A stretch of DNA of 64,000 nucleotides from Catillopecten margaritatus gill symbiont (GTDB taxonomy: Bacteria; Pseudomonadota; Gammaproteobacteria; PS1; Pseudothioglobaceae): the NCBI GenBank assembly GCA_037956075.1, contig CP138327.1, positions 1,372,296 to 1,436,295 of the forward strand, read 5' to 3'. The notes below the pieces were generated by a model. It did no database searches. It was not told the origin of the DNA and saw only the letters and a list, made by a program, of their open reading frames with translations. The translations under genes were made by a program, and so were the position numbers. Positions 30,410-40,064 of this stretch are shown here, piece by piece (the stretch's first letter is position 1; the number at the start of each line of letters is the position of its first letter).

Positions 30410-31003
30410 TTATTTTGGCGTCACCACGCCAGTAGAAATAATTAATTTAAACGCATCATCGACATGCATATCCAGTTCAATCACATCGCTTTTTGGCAAC
30501 ATAATAAAAAATCCAGAAGTTGGATTGGGCGTTGTTGGCACATAAATATTGACAATTTCCGTGCCAATTTTTTCCTTAATTTCACCTTGATAATCACCCG
30601 TTTGAAAGGCAATTGTCCATAATCCTTTACGGGGATATTCAATCAATAATGCTTTTTTAAAACTGTCTCCAGAAGGGCTAAATATCGTGTCTGATACTTG
30701 TTTTAAAGCGTTATAAACCCCTCTAAATCCTGGAATTTTATTCAGTAATTTATCCCAAAGTTGTAATAATTTACTGCCAATAAAATTGCTGAATAACACG
30801 CCTGTAATCATTACAACCAACAATACCAAGAGAATACCAAAGCCAGGAATGGCGTTGCTAAATTCAAGTAATTGTGCAGGAAGATATTGCTCGGGAACAA
30901 GGTTATCAATCAGTTCTAAAAAGAATTTGATCAGCACGACACTTAGACCCAAAGGGATCCAAAATAAGAGTCCAGAGATAAAATAATTTCGTAAGCGTTT
31001 CAA
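30410..31003 (-). CDS. DUF502 membrane protein
   Basis: 197 residues. Two N-terminal membrane helices (YFISGLLFWIPLGLSVVLIK and GILLVLLVVMITGVLFSNFI) are followed by the DUF502 block (IPGFRGVYNALKQVSDTIF, NIYVPTTPNPTSGFFIMLP). Members lie in the envelope with unknown role and often precede aspS, as here. Confidence 0.92.
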   Translation of the reverse strand: MKRLRNYFISGLLFWIPLGLSVVLIKFFLELIDNLVPEQYLPAQLLEFSNAIPGFGILLVLLVVMITGVLFSNFIGSKLLQLWDKLLNKIPGFRGVYNALKQVSDTIFSPSGDSFKKALLIEYPRKGLWTIAFQTGDYQGEIKEKIGTEIVNIYVPTTPNPTSGFFIMLPKSDVIELDMHVDDAFKLIISTGVVTPK

Positions 31004-31043
31004 AGGGTTTAAGATAAAAACAATAAAGACATTATTTTAGCAC

Positions 31044-31823
31044 TTATTTAAGACCCTCTTCATTGCGAATTGTTAGGATTTCACAGCCATCTTTTGTGAC
31101 TAAAATCGTATGCTCCCATTGAGCCGAAAGAGAACGGTCTTTGGTGGTTACTGTCCAGCCATCTTTTTGCGAAGTTGTTACTTCCCATTTACCCAGATTG
31201 ACCATTGGCTCAATGGTGAATGTCATCCCCTCTTCTAACACAGGGCTAACATCAATACGCCCATCATCATAATGCACTACTTGTGGCTCGGTGTGGAACA
31301 AACTGCCAATACCATGCCCACAATAATCACGCACGATGGAACAATTATTTTTAATCGCATGTGCGCCGATGGCTTTGCCAATTTCGCCGAGATGAATACC
31401 TGGTTTGACTTTTTCAATACCAATATAAAGGCATTCTTGGGCAATGCGACAGATGCGTTGTGCCTTGACGCTGGATTTGCCGATAATGAACATTTTAGAG
31501 GTATCGCCGTGATAACCATCTTTAATGACGGTAATATCAATATTGACAATATCGCCTTTTTTTAGTTTTTTCTCACTGGGTATGCCGTGACAAACGACAT
31601 TATTAACACTGGTGCAAATCGATTTTGGAAAGCCATGATAATTCAACGGAGCAGGAATCGCACCTTGCACATCGACGATAAAATCATGGCAAATTTTGTC
31701 CAGTTCCCCTGTTGTTATGCCCGATGTAACTTGTGGCGTAATCATATCCAACACCTCTGCTGCCAAACGCCCAGCGATGCGCATTTTTGCTATTTCTTCC
31801 TCTGATTTAATATCAATTGCCAT
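31044..31823 (-). CDS. map: Methionine aminopeptidase type I
   Basis: 259 residues. It removes N-terminal Met co-translationally. Metal ligands are visible: Asp in [20 protein letters not shown] (two), His in [12 protein letters not shown], Glu in [10 protein letters not shown] and Glu in [10 protein letters not shown]. The start overlaps the htpX stop by 11 bp. Confidence 0.96.
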   Translation of the reverse strand: MAIDIKSEEEIAKMRIAGRLAAEVLDMITPQVTSGITTGELDKICHDFIVDVQGAIPAPLNYHGFPKSICTSVNNVVCHGIPSEKKLKKGDIVNIDITVIKDGYHGDTSKMFIIGKSSVKAQRICRIAQECLYIGIEKVKPGIHLGEIGKAIGAHAIKNNCSIVRDYCGHGIGSLFHTEPQVVHYDDGRIDVSPVLEEGMTFTIEPMVNLGKWEVTTSQKDGWTVTTKDRSLSAQWEHTILVTKDGCEILTIRNEEGLK

Positions 31824-32703
31824 GCTGTAACATACGCTCCTCTAAGGCTTGAATGCGTGCTTCAATTGGCGGATGCGATGAAAATAACGCCATCCATCCC
31901 GCTTTGTCATTAATACCAAATGCTGCCATTTGTTCGGGTAATGCCTCGGGTTCAACTTGCCCCAAACGCTTGAGTGCACCAATCATATTTTGATGTCCTG
32001 CCAAATCTGCACCCCCCGTATCTGCAACAAATTCGCGCTTTCTGGAGACATACATCACAATTGTTGAGGCTAAAATTGACAGCACAATTTGTGCAAAAAG
32101 TGTGGTGATAAAATAGCCGATGCCATGCCCACGGTCATTTTTCAAAATCACTCGGTCAACAAAATGCCCAATCACTCGAGAAAAGAAAATCACAAAAGTA
32201 TTAACTACGCCTTGGATTAAAGTCAGCGTAACCATATCGCCATTCGCAACATGGCTCATTTCATGCCCAATCACTGCCTCAATTTCACCTTTATTCATCT
32301 GCTCTAACAGACCTTGAGAAACCGCAACTAACGCTTTATTTTTACTCATACCCGTGGCAAATGCATTCATTGAATTAGACGGAAAAATAGCAACTTCTGG
32401 CATCTTAATACCCACAACTTCCGCTTGTTTTTTAACCGTTTCAACCAACCATTTTTCCATATTGCTTGTGGGCGATTCAATCACCACTGCACCCGTCATT
32501 TTTTTAGCCATCCACTTGGAAATTGCCAAAGAAATAAATGCACCGCCAAACCCAAATACAGCTGAGAAAATTAGCAAAGCATTTAAATCTAAATCCGAAC
32601 CGTTTTCTTTCAAAATGCCCTCAACACCCAATAGACTTAAAGTAATACTAAGCAAAACCAAAATGGCAATGTTAGTCATTAAAAATAGGAATATTCTTTT
32701 CAT
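31813..32703 (-). CDS. htpX: Membrane zinc protease HtpX
   Basis: 296 residues. Inner-membrane M48 protease for damaged membrane proteins. It has two N-terminal helices, a zinc motif [13 protein letters not shown], two further helices and the third ligand in [14 protein letters not shown], and ends with the family phrase [21 protein letters not shown]-like ribosome site (complement of GTCTCC) just upstream. Confidence 0.95.
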   Translation of the reverse strand: MKRIFLFLMTNIAILVLLSITLSLLGVEGILKENGSDLDLNALLIFSAVFGFGGAFISLAISKWMAKKMTGAVVIESPTSNMEKWLVETVKKQAEVVGIKMPEVAIFPSNSMNAFATGMSKNKALVAVSQGLLEQMNKGEIEAVIGHEMSHVANGDMVTLTLIQGVVNTFVIFFSRVIGHFVDRVILKNDRGHGIGYFITTLFAQIVLSILASTIVMYVSRKREFVADTGGADLAGHQNMIGALKRLGQVEPEALPEQMAAFGINDKAGWMALFSSHPPIEARIQALEERMLQHGN

Positions 32704-32714
32704 AGTAGTCTCCG

Positions 32715-33551
32715 TTAAATAGGTGGGGTATTATCGCTTAAGTTAAGGGTATTTTTTAAATTTATTTCTATTTTTTGTTTCGTTAGTGGGCAGTCAAAAG
32801 CCAAGCTAATCGCTTGTAATTGCAAATCTTCTGGATAATTTTTCTCCGCATTGCCGTACAATCTATCGCCAATAATCGGATAGCCAAACCCACTTAAATG
32901 CCGACGAATTTGATGTTTTCGCCCTGTTTCAATCTCAACTTTAAGCAAAGATTTTTCACTATCTTTGCCCATCAACGAGATATGGCTCAACGCCGTTTTC
33001 CCATCCAGTTTTTCATCTATATTAATGACACCCTCTGGAAACTCCCCCTTTACAATTGCCAAATAGATTTTATTAATTTGTCGCTCGGCAAATATTTTAG
33101 ACAACGCCGCCGCTGTCTTTTTATTATGCGCAATCGCCATCACTCCACTGGTCGCACGGTCCAAACGGTGCACCAAAAAACTATCCCGATGGGTAATTTT
33201 TTCCACCAACCGTGTCAACGCACAGTGATCACCCCATTTTGAACCTTGTGCAAATACGCCTGCGGGCTTGAACCAAACGCTGTATTCTTTTTTGTCTAAC
33301 AATAATTCTGGCTCCGCAGGCACGGAAGATAGTACTTTTTCATTGTAGTAAATAAATACCTCGTTGCCCTTTTTTAACGGCTTTTTCACCCGCCGCACCC
33401 GATTGATTTTCTTATGCGTTTTCAACCACACGCAACCCTTGTCTAGCGCTGTTTTTAATATCTGTTTAGACAACCCAGTATTTCCCGATAACGCGTCAAT
33501 TAACGACACACCGTCTGATTCTACAATGATTTTTCTTTCAATGACTTTCAT
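32715..33551 (-). CDS. RluA-family pseudouridine synthase
   Basis: 278 residues from [10 protein letters not shown] (an ATG at 33563 is also in frame). An N-terminal S4-like RNA-binding segment ([17 protein letters not shown]) precedes the catalytic domain with [20 protein letters not shown], containing the catalytic Asp, and [20 protein letters not shown]. Its exact uridine target in 23S rRNA or tRNA cannot be told. Upstream end of the long minus-strand block. Confidence 0.9.
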   Translation of the reverse strand: MKVIERKIIVESDGVSLIDALSGNTGLSKQILKTALDKGCVWLKTHKKINRVRRVKKPLKKGNEVFIYYNEKVLSSVPAEPELLLDKKEYSVWFKPAGVFAQGSKWGDHCALTRLVEKITHRDSFLVHRLDRATSGVMAIAHNKKTAAALSKIFAERQINKIYLAIVKGEFPEGVINIDEKLDGKTALSHISLMGKDSEKSLLKVEIETGRKHQIRRHLSGFGYPIIGDRLYGNAEKNYPEDLQLQAISLAFDCPLTKQKIEINLKNTLNLSDNTPPI

Positions 33552-33563
33552 ATGTGAGCACAT

Positions 33564-34088
33564 TATTCATTAAATTTATCACGCCGACTGTATTTTTTAT
33601 TAAATAGGCAAGAGTCTTTACACAAATTCTTGGGCAAAAATTACTATTGCTATAAAATAAGAAAAATATGCCATCCTTTGGGTGTTAGCTGTGAAAATAA
33701 ATTCTCTATAAAAAGATCTCTCCACTTCGGTCGAGATGACATGTGCCAGTCGAGATGACATGTGCGAGATGACATGTGCCAGTCGAGATGACATGTGCCA
33801 GTCGAGATAATATGTGCGGGTCAAATGGCATATACCTCCGTGTATCTTTAGCACAGCTGAACCTCATCCATGTCATCCTGAGCGTAGTCGAAGGATCTTT
33901 CACTACCTGAGCCCCCCCCAGTTCAAAATGACAGAAAGCACATGTCATTCCGAGCATCTCCGAGGAATCTTGAAAGTAAACGATGTCGTATCAGTTACCC
34001 CCTTGCTTTTTTATCAGTTACCCCCTTGCTTTTTTTAAATGGAAACGATTGTAATACATTCATTATTAATTGAAGAGGGGTAGTAAAA
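33564..34088. repeat. Repeat-rich intergenic region before the subtilase gene
   Basis: No gene is supported. At 33725-33815 a ~19-bp unit (AGTCGAGATGACATGTGCC) recurs about five times with imperfect spacing. Single copies of the dispersed 29-bp element lie at 33871-33900 and 33943-33971. At 33989-34034 a 22-bp segment with CAGTTACCCCCTTGC is present twice in tandem. The ribosome site GAGGGG for the following gene closes the region. Confidence 0.75.
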
Positions 34089-36374
34089 ATGGCTTTAGAT
34101 AATTACACAGGCAAATATACAGGCGCAGGTCAAACCATTGTGGTTATTGACCAAGGAGTGTCAAGCAGTTATACCAACAGTAATGTTGTTTACTCTTATG
34201 ATTTTGCAGATAATGATAGTAATGCAACTAATACAAGTGGACATCATGGCGGACAAGTTGCCAATGTTGCCCAGCAAGTCGCTTCTGGCGTTAAAATCAT
34301 TCATCTTAAAGTGTTTTCAGATGGCGCTAGTCACACTTCCTTATCTAATATTGAAAAAGCTTTGCAATGGGTGGTTAATAATACTGATACTTACAATATT
34401 ACCGCAGTTAATTTATCTTTAGGTTCTGGCAATGTGCAAACTCCAACTACTTGGTCAGGCTCTGACGAATACCAAACTTTAGATGATAAAGGTGTCGTTG
34501 TTACAGTTGCTTCTGGCAATAGTGCACAAGTCTACCCTGCAGATGGTGTCAATATTTTAGCTTCAAGTGACAGTGTTATTTCGGTTTCTGCTACTAATAG
34601 TAAGGGTGATTTCACCGGATTTTCTCAAAATCATAAAGACTTAACTGATGTTGCTGCATTGGGTAAAGATGTCGCTGTAATTGATAATAACGGTACAATG
34701 CATTCAATCTCAGGCACCAGTTTTTCTGCGCCAATTATCGCCGCCGCTTCCGCTATCTTGCAAGAGGCTGCTATAGATTTACTAGGGCATAAATTGACCG
34801 ATGAAGAGATTTTGGATCTTATTCAAAAAACAGGCGATAAAATTACTGGCTATACCATTAATAATGATGATTCTGCAGCTGTCAAAAGCACAAGTAACTA
34901 TCTTGATGATGATATTTTAGTTGATACACTATCGGCAACAGAATTACCAGATACAACCACTATAATTACACCAAATTCAGACCCAGGTTCTTGGTTGAGT
35001 GCAGCTTATCAATTACCGGTATTTACTACCAAAACAACCATTATTAAAGACTCTGTTCAATCGGGTGGTTGGAATTGGTCTAAAGATGACAAGAGCGACT
35101 ACTATACCTTTACGGTAGAAACATCAACAACTGTTAGTATGGATTTTATAGGTGCCAATCAAATAAAATTTAGTTTACATAATGAAAATGGAGACATTTT
35201 GTCAAGTAAAGGTGGTTTTTCCTGGGAGAGTAATGATAAATTTGACAACATAGAATTGGCGGCGGGTAAATACTATATTTCAGCAGAAGATTATTCATGG
35301 TTTTCGAATACCCAAAAAAATTATGAAATCAAGGTGGATATTTTAAGTGGAAGCATACCTTCAGAACCAGGTACACCAACACCAGATACAGATGATAGTT
35401 CAATTGCTAAGGCACAGAAGTTGGGTGCATTGAATGTTGGTATCAAAACAATTAGTGATTCTATTGATAAAACAACCGATAATCAAGACTTCTTCCAGTT
35501 TGAATTAACACAGTCTGGCAAAGTGAGTTTCTTGTTGTCTAAGTTATCTTCAGATGTTGATTTAAACTTGTATGATGCCAATGGAAATTCACTGCATAAT
35601 GGTTGGGCATGGGGTAGCGTTGATATTGGTTATTCTAAAGAATTGTCTGCAGGTACTTACTATGTAGAGGCAGATTATTATGACGGCGCCAACCAAGCGA
35701 ATAGCAGTACTTATGATTTAAGTTTGACCTTGAGTGGTGTGTCAACACCCACTCCTACTCCAACACCAGCCCCAACACCTACTCCAACACCTGCTCCTAC
35801 GCCAACACCAGGTACAGATGATGGTTCAATTGCCAAAGCACAAGATCTGGGTGCATTAAGTTCAGGCATCAAAACAATTAACGATTCTATCGACAAAATA
35901 ACTGACAACCAAGACTTCTTCAAGTTTGAGTTAACCAGTAATAGTAAGGTTGATTTTTTATTATCTAACTTGTCTTCTGATGTGGATTTGAATTTATACG
36001 ATGCCAATGGAAAAGCACTGCATAATGGTTGGGCATGGGGTAGCGTTGATATTGGTTATTCTAAAGAATTATCTGCAGGTATTTACTATGTAGAGGCAAA
36101 TTATTATGACGGCGCCAACCAAGCGAGTAGCAGTACTTATGACTTGAGTTTAACGGTAGCTGATGTATTAGCTCCAACACCGCCAACACCTGTCACACCT
36201 ACACCGCCAACACCTGTCACACCTACACCGCCAACACCTGTCACACCTACACCGCCAACACCTGTCACACCTACACCAACAGACCCTGTAGGTTACACAG
36301 AGCTTAATCTTGCGAATGCCGTTGCATATTTAGAAACTCATCAAAGTGAGTATAATAACCAAACAGTCTTATAA
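34089..36374 (+). CDS. Subtilisin-like (S8) serine protease with pre-peptidase C-terminal domains
   Basis: 761 residues. The catalytic triad is visible: Asp in TIVVIDQGVSS (residue ~21), His in SGHHGGQVANV (~54) and Ser in SGTSFSAPIIAAASA (~210), with oxyanion Asn in VASGNSA. There is no signal peptide or propeptide. Three PPC-like beta domains follow (~320-425, ~440-555, ~585-695); the last two share long blocks such as LSSDVDLNLYDANG. Linkers are Pro-Thr rich, and 36172-36270 is a 24-bp tandem repeat encoding PTPPTPVT units. The lack of a signal suggests type I secretion by a C-terminal signal, but this is inference. GAGGGG precedes the ATG. Confidence 0.87.
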   Translation: MALDNYTGKYTGAGQTIVVIDQGVSSSYTNSNVVYSYDFADNDSNATNTSGHHGGQVANVAQQVASGVKIIHLKVFSDGASHTSLSNIEKALQWVVNNTDTYNITAVNLSLGSGNVQTPTTWSGSDEYQTLDDKGVVVTVASGNSAQVYPADGVNILASSDSVISVSATNSKGDFTGFSQNHKDLTDVAALGKDVAVIDNNGTMHSISGTSFSAPIIAAASAILQEAAIDLLGHKLTDEEILDLIQKTGDKITGYTINNDDSAAVKSTSNYLDDDILVDTLSATELPDTTTIITPNSDPGSWLSAAYQLPVFTTKTTIIKDSVQSGGWNWSKDDKSDYYTFTVETSTTVSMDFIGANQIKFSLHNENGDILSSKGGFSWESNDKFDNIELAAGKYYISAEDYSWFSNTQKNYEIKVDILSGSIPSEPGTPTPDTDDSSIAKAQKLGALNVGIKTISDSIDKTTDNQDFFQFELTQSGKVSFLLSKLSSDVDLNLYDANGNSLHNGWAWGSVDIGYSKELSAGTYYVEADYYDGANQANSSTYDLSLTLSGVSTPTPTPTPAPTPTPTPAPTPTPGTDDGSIAKAQDLGALSSGIKTINDSIDKITDNQDFFKFELTSNSKVDFLLSNLSSDVDLNLYDANGKALHNGWAWGSVDIGYSKELSAGIYYVEANYYDGANQASSSTYDLSLTVADVLAPTPPTPVTPTPPTPVTPTPPTPVTPTPPTPVTPTPTDPVGYTELNLANAVAYLETHQSEYNNQTVL

Positions 36375-36379
36375 GTTTT

Positions 36380-36895
36380 ATGCAAGGGTTTCCATTAAAA
36401 ACAGCAGTATCATTACTGCTGTTTTATTTTTTAAGCAATGCAGTTTATGCGGTAAATGTTAAAAATTCAGAACAAAAAATTATGCAAAAACTCGATAGTC
36501 AAACAGTTGAAATAGCCTCTGAACATATTCGTCAAAATTGGTATTTTAATGTTCAACCTAGCACCCAATCGCGTTTTTTAGTGATGAAAAATACCCAAGA
36601 ATGGCAGGATTTTTGGCGTGATACCCTGCCTGCTATGGATACCCCTAACTGGGATAAAGGTGATGTTGCCGTATTCATATTTTTGGGAAAAGATTTGCCA
36701 GGTGGTACTGAGGCGAAACTCATTAAGTTAGATTATCAATCCGAACAAGATTCAGCCACACTCTTTTGGAAACTTGATCAAAATTTAGATGCAATCTCTG
36801 TTACTGCTTTTCAAGATATTTGGGCAGTTTTTACGCTCAACCCTCGGTCTAATCCAATATTTACTAAGTTAAATAAGGTTGTGAAAAGTTACTAG
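36380..36895 (+). CDS. Secreted PrcB-like protein next to the subtilase
   Basis: 171 residues with a signal peptide (LKTAVSLLLFYFLSNAVYA). The segment WQDFWRDTLPAMDTPNWDKGDVAVFIFLGKDLPGG resembles the PrcB C-terminal domain found in protease-complex subunits, in which a DF/DVAV-F-G-GG pattern is conserved. It starts 5 bp after the protease stop, so the two are coexpressed, and it could chaperone, inhibit or tether the protease. The resemblance is by eye and modest. Confidence 0.6.
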   Translation: MQGFPLKTAVSLLLFYFLSNAVYAVNVKNSEQKIMQKLDSQTVEIASEHIRQNWYFNVQPSTQSRFLVMKNTQEWQDFWRDTLPAMDTPNWDKGDVAVFIFLGKDLPGGTEAKLIKLDYQSEQDSATLFWKLDQNLDAISVTAFQDIWAVFTLNPRSNPIFTKLNKVVKSY

Positions 36896-37349
36896 CAAGT
36901 GATGATTTTTACAAAGCAATTTACTACTTTGTAATAGTAAAAAGTACTACCTCTCTATTCTCCTTGTCATTCCGAGCGCTAGCCGAGGAATCTCTATTTT
37001 GCCCGCAAAAGATCCCTCGGCTACGCTCGGGATGACAATGGGGTAATGCTCGGGATGACAATGGGGTAATGCTCGGGATGACAAGGGAGATGACGCTCAG
37101 GATGACAAGGGGATGACAAGGGGGTAATGCTTGGGATGATAATGGAGGGCTACGTTCAGAATGACAAAAAAGTAACGCTTAGGACGACGATAAAGTTAAA
37201 AAAATAGTGCTTAGAGCGGTGGTCTTTATAGGGGTTGGGTGGGATGGAGGTCTTTCTTATAATAGAGTGACAGATTTTTGTGAATTCAATGATAAAAGTA
37301 AGGTAATATCTAATAAAATGAATAATGTTATTGAGTTAAATTAATCTTT
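36896..37349. repeat. Repeat-rich intergenic region before hslO
   Basis: An inverted pair of the dispersed 29-bp element (36965-36993 and 37009-37037) is followed by tandem, decaying copies of a ~23-bp unit (ATGGGGTAATGCTCGGGATGAC core) to about 37190. The remaining ~150 bp is plain low-GC sequence without a recognisable gene. Confidence 0.75.
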
Positions 37350-38186
37350 ATGAACATACATAGGCGCTTTTTATTCAAAGAATTAGATATTCGCGGGCAA
37401 CATTTATCCATCTCTGATGCTTGGCAAGCGATGATTAAAAATCGTGGATATTCTGAACAAGTCAGACAACTCTTTGGCGAGATGAATGCTTTGGCTATTA
37501 TGCTCGCAAGTGACATGAAACATAAGGGTAAATTCACTCTGCAATCACAAGGTGACGGCTTAGTAAGTCTGCTCCTAGTTGAGGTTACGCACGATTTAAA
37601 AATCCGTGGCATGGTACGCTCAAATAGTGATATTTCTGTTAATAATACTCTGGATGAAATACTTGGAAAAGGGCAAATTGTTGCTACTTTGTATAATGCA
37701 CAAACTGATGCCAGCTTCCAGTCCTTAGTGCCAAGAAATACTGAGGGGTTGTTGCAGACTTTTGAAGATTATTTCACCCAATCAGAGCAATTAGAGTCTA
37801 AACTTTGGGTGAGTTCAAGTAAAAACAATCTATCAGCAATGCTGATTCAAAAAATGCCAGTGTCTGCAGATAATGACCCAGAAGATTGGCATCGTATCAA
37901 AATTTTGGCAGATACTGTGACCAACGAAGAGATGTGTGAATTAGGGGCTGAAACTTTATTACATCGACTTTTCCACGAAGAAACGATTGAGCTGTTTGGA
38001 AAAACAGAGGTTTATTATGAATGCCAAAAAGACAGAAAGCGTTTTGAAAAAGTGGTGTTTAATTTGGGTGAAGAAGAGGCTAGAAAACTGCTAGATGAAC
38101 GAGGTGAAATTGCCATCCATAATGAAATATGTAACGAGCACTTGTTTTTTAATAAAAAGGATATTGATAGAATCTTTAAGGATTGA
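37350..38186 (+). CDS. hslO: Hsp33-like redox chaperone with degraded zinc site
   Basis: 278 residues. The Hsp33 N-terminal fold is clear: YSEQVRQLFGEMNALAIML, LQSQGDGLVSLLLVE, LRGMVR-like LKIRGMVRS and YFTQSEQLESKLWV. Hsp33 is switched on when four zinc-holding cysteines (CxC and CxxC) oxidise. Here the first pair reads CQK and the second NEIC, so only two of the four cysteines remain. The chaperone part may persist without the redox switch. It stands alone, followed by an IS element. Confidence 0.88.
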   Translation: MNIHRRFLFKELDIRGQHLSISDAWQAMIKNRGYSEQVRQLFGEMNALAIMLASDMKHKGKFTLQSQGDGLVSLLLVEVTHDLKIRGMVRSNSDISVNNTLDEILGKGQIVATLYNAQTDASFQSLVPRNTEGLLQTFEDYFTQSEQLESKLWVSSSKNNLSAMLIQKMPVSADNDPEDWHRIKILADTVTNEEMCELGAETLLHRLFHEETIELFGKTEVYYECQKDRKRFEKVVFNLGEEEARKLLDERGEIAIHNEICNEHLFFNKKDIDRIFKD

Positions 38187-38235
38187 ACTTATGCAAAGGT
38201 CTCATGCTATTTATAAAAAAAAATGGGTCTTATAC

Positions 38236-39567
38236 ATTACCCCAAAACTTCTGACAACTTTTTAAATTTTCTTATATAGAAGCCTTCTTCTTTTTCTGGT
38301 TCAATTCTACACTTTCTTGATACACATTCATTGGTTTTTTATATTCCAATGTCTCGTGGAATCTTCGATGATTATAGAACTCAATATAATCATCTACATC
38401 AGCGACTAGCTCACTAATAGATTGATACTCGTTTAAATAAATTCTTTCACATTTGGCACTTCGCCAGAAGCGTTCAATGCAAATGTTATCTGTAGCCCTA
38501 CCTTTTCCATCCATTGATATTGTAACGCCTAAATCTTTTAAGCGTTTGGTATGCACTTCACTGGTATATTGAGCACCTTGATCGGTATTAAATATCTCTG
38601 GATGTGGGTGTTTATCTAGTGCATCATTTAATACACCCATTACCAATTGTGTATCCATAGTGTTGGATATTCTATGTGATAATACAGCCTTTGAATGCCA
38701 GTCAATAACAGCAGCCATATAAACCATACCGCCTGCAATCTTGATGTAAGTGATGTCTGTAGACCACACTTGATTAGCCTGATTAATATCAAGCCCCCTA
38801 AGCTTATAACTGTATTTTTTATGTGCTTTGATTGGTATTGTAGTATGGAGTGATTTAACTGCCAATACTGCCTTTAATCCTAACTCTTGGCGATAGCGTG
38901 CAACGGTGTTTAAACTGACTTTGCAACCCTCTTCAAGTAATTGTTGATGAACTTTTTTTTCACCATAGATGGGTATTTGTTCAAACACTTTGGTAATGTG
39001 TTTTTTAATTGTTTGCTTGGTGTGATTGACACTTGACTTGTAATAAAGCCCACTTCTGTTGACGCCTAACAATTGACATTGATGATTAACCGATAATAAG
39101 GATGGCTTGAGGTCAACTAATTGTTTGAGATTAGATGAGCCCAAGCTGACGAGCTTTTTTGATAACCACTCCTTTTCTACAGTTACCTTGCCAACGAGTG
39201 TAGTTAAGCGCTCATTTTGCTTTTGTGATTTAATAAGCGCTTCTTTGTATTCTTTGACTGCTTTTGATGGTTCCATAGCAATCTCTGCGTTGGCAAGGAA
39301 GGTCTTCTTCCAGTTTGCTAAATTCTGTGGAAGAATATTGTGTTTGCTGGCAATCTGTGCTAAAGTGCTTTCATTTTGTAATAACTCAAGCACTAATTTT
39401 GTTTTAAATACCCCAGGGTAGCCTCTCTTGGCTAAAGCCAATTCACCTTCTGCTGAGGTGTATTTGGTTCGTTTTTTACTCATTTTTTTACTCCGATTTT
39501 TTTTGTTTAGTTTAACTTGTTCGAAATAAGAAAGTTTAGAATGTTGTCTGAAATTGTTGGGGTATTA
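38236..39567 (-). mobile_element. IS3-family insertion sequence
   Basis: A single transposase gene (38272-39483) is flanked by imperfect terminal inverted repeats: TTACCCCAAAACTTCTGACAAC at the left matches, as its complement, GTTGTCTGAAATTGTTGGGGTA at the right (both given with mismatches). Total about 1.33 kb. No clear target duplication could be confirmed by eye because the edges are uncertain by a few bases. Confidence 0.8.
38272..39483 (-). CDS. IS3-family transposase (single open frame)
   Basis: 403 residues. The N-terminal helix-turn-helix (FKTKLVLELLQNESTLAQIA) and coiled coil correspond to OrfA; the rest is the OrfB integrase core with Asp in WSTDITYI, Asp in NTDQGAQYTS and Glu in ICIERFWRSAKCE. 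IS3 elements normally split the two parts by a -1 frameshift; here they are fused in one frame, as in some subgroups. The reading frame is intact, so the element could be active. Confidence 0.9.
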   Translation of the reverse strand: MSKKRTKYTSAEGELALAKRGYPGVFKTKLVLELLQNESTLAQIASKHNILPQNLANWKKTFLANAEIAMEPSKAVKEYKEALIKSQKQNERLTTLVGKVTVEKEWLSKKLVSLGSSNLKQLVDLKPSLLSVNHQCQLLGVNRSGLYYKSSVNHTKQTIKKHITKVFEQIPIYGEKKVHQQLLEEGCKVSLNTVARYRQELGLKAVLAVKSLHTTIPIKAHKKYSYKLRGLDINQANQVWSTDITYIKIAGGMVYMAAVIDWHSKAVLSHRISNTMDTQLVMGVLNDALDKHPHPEIFNTDQGAQYTSEVHTKRLKDLGVTISMDGKGRATDNICIERFWRSAKCERIYLNEYQSISELVADVDDYIEFYNHRRFHETLEYKKPMNVYQESVELNQKKKKASI

Positions 39568-39670
39568 TACTTAAGGGCACCCCCAAATAAAAAAACATGT
39601 CATTCCGAGCGCAGTCGAGGAATCTTATACCATTCGCACTAACATACATTCCGCCAGAAAAAATAACAAT

Positions 39671-39697
39671 AAAAAACCGCTTATTAAGCGGTTTTTT
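39671..39697 (-). terminator. tRNA operon terminator
   Basis: Stem ACCGCTT/AAGCGGT with a short loop, flanked by A6 and T6, 24 bp beyond the tRNA-His 3' end. It is symmetric and could serve either strand. Confidence 0.8.
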
Positions 39698-39720
39698 ATT
39701 ATTTAAGCCTTGCCTATATA

Positions 39721-39797
39721 TGGGGCGAGAAACGGGGTTCGAACCCGCGACAACCGGAATCACAATCCGGGGCTCTACCAACTGAGCTATTCCCGCC
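39721..39797 (-). tRNA. tRNA-His (GTG)
   Basis: 77 nt with encoded CCA and the extra 5' G typical of tRNA-His. The anticodon loop is ATTGTGATT; the T-arm GGTTCGAACCC and D-arm AGCTCAGTTGGTAGAGC are intact. Last of a three-tRNA operon on the minus strand. Confidence 0.93.
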
Positions 39798-39807
39798 ATA
39801 AACTGTA

Positions 39808-39884
39808 TGGTACGCCCTACACGATTCGAACGTGTGACCTACGGCTTAGAAGGCCGTTGCTCTATCCAGCTGAGCTAAGGGCGC
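39808..39884 (-). tRNA. tRNA-Arg (TCT)
   Basis: 77 nt with encoded CCA; anticodon loop CTTCTAA between ACGGC/GCCGT stems; acceptor GCGCCCT pairs with AGGGCGT. It lies 10 bp upstream of tRNA-His. Confidence 0.92.
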
Positions 39885-39946
39885 AAAATTGACGCTTTAA
39901 GAAGTTACATCTGTATGTAAAAGTCTCAAAAAGCGACAAATAAAAA

Positions 39947-40023
39947 TGGTCGGAGTGGAGGGATTTGAACCCCCGACCACCTGGTCCCAAACCAGGTACG
40001 CTACCAAACTGCGCTACACTCCG
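39947..40023 (-). tRNA. tRNA-Pro (TGG)
   Basis: 77 nt with encoded CCA; anticodon loop TTTGGGA between CCTGG/CCAGG stems; acceptor CGGAGTG pairs with CACTCCG. First in the operon. Confidence 0.93.
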
Positions 40024-40034
40024 AAAAAACAATA

Positions 40035-40062
40035 ATTATACTGTGTTAAGTACTGTAGTCAA
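40035..40062 (-). promoter_or_regulatory. Sigma70-type promoter of the tRNA operon
   Basis: On the minus strand TTGACT (40062-40057) and TATAAT (40040-40035) are 16 bp apart, ending 11 bp before tRNA-Pro. It lies in the 40 bp between dnaQ and the tRNAs. Confidence 0.75.
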
Positions 40063-40064
40063 TG

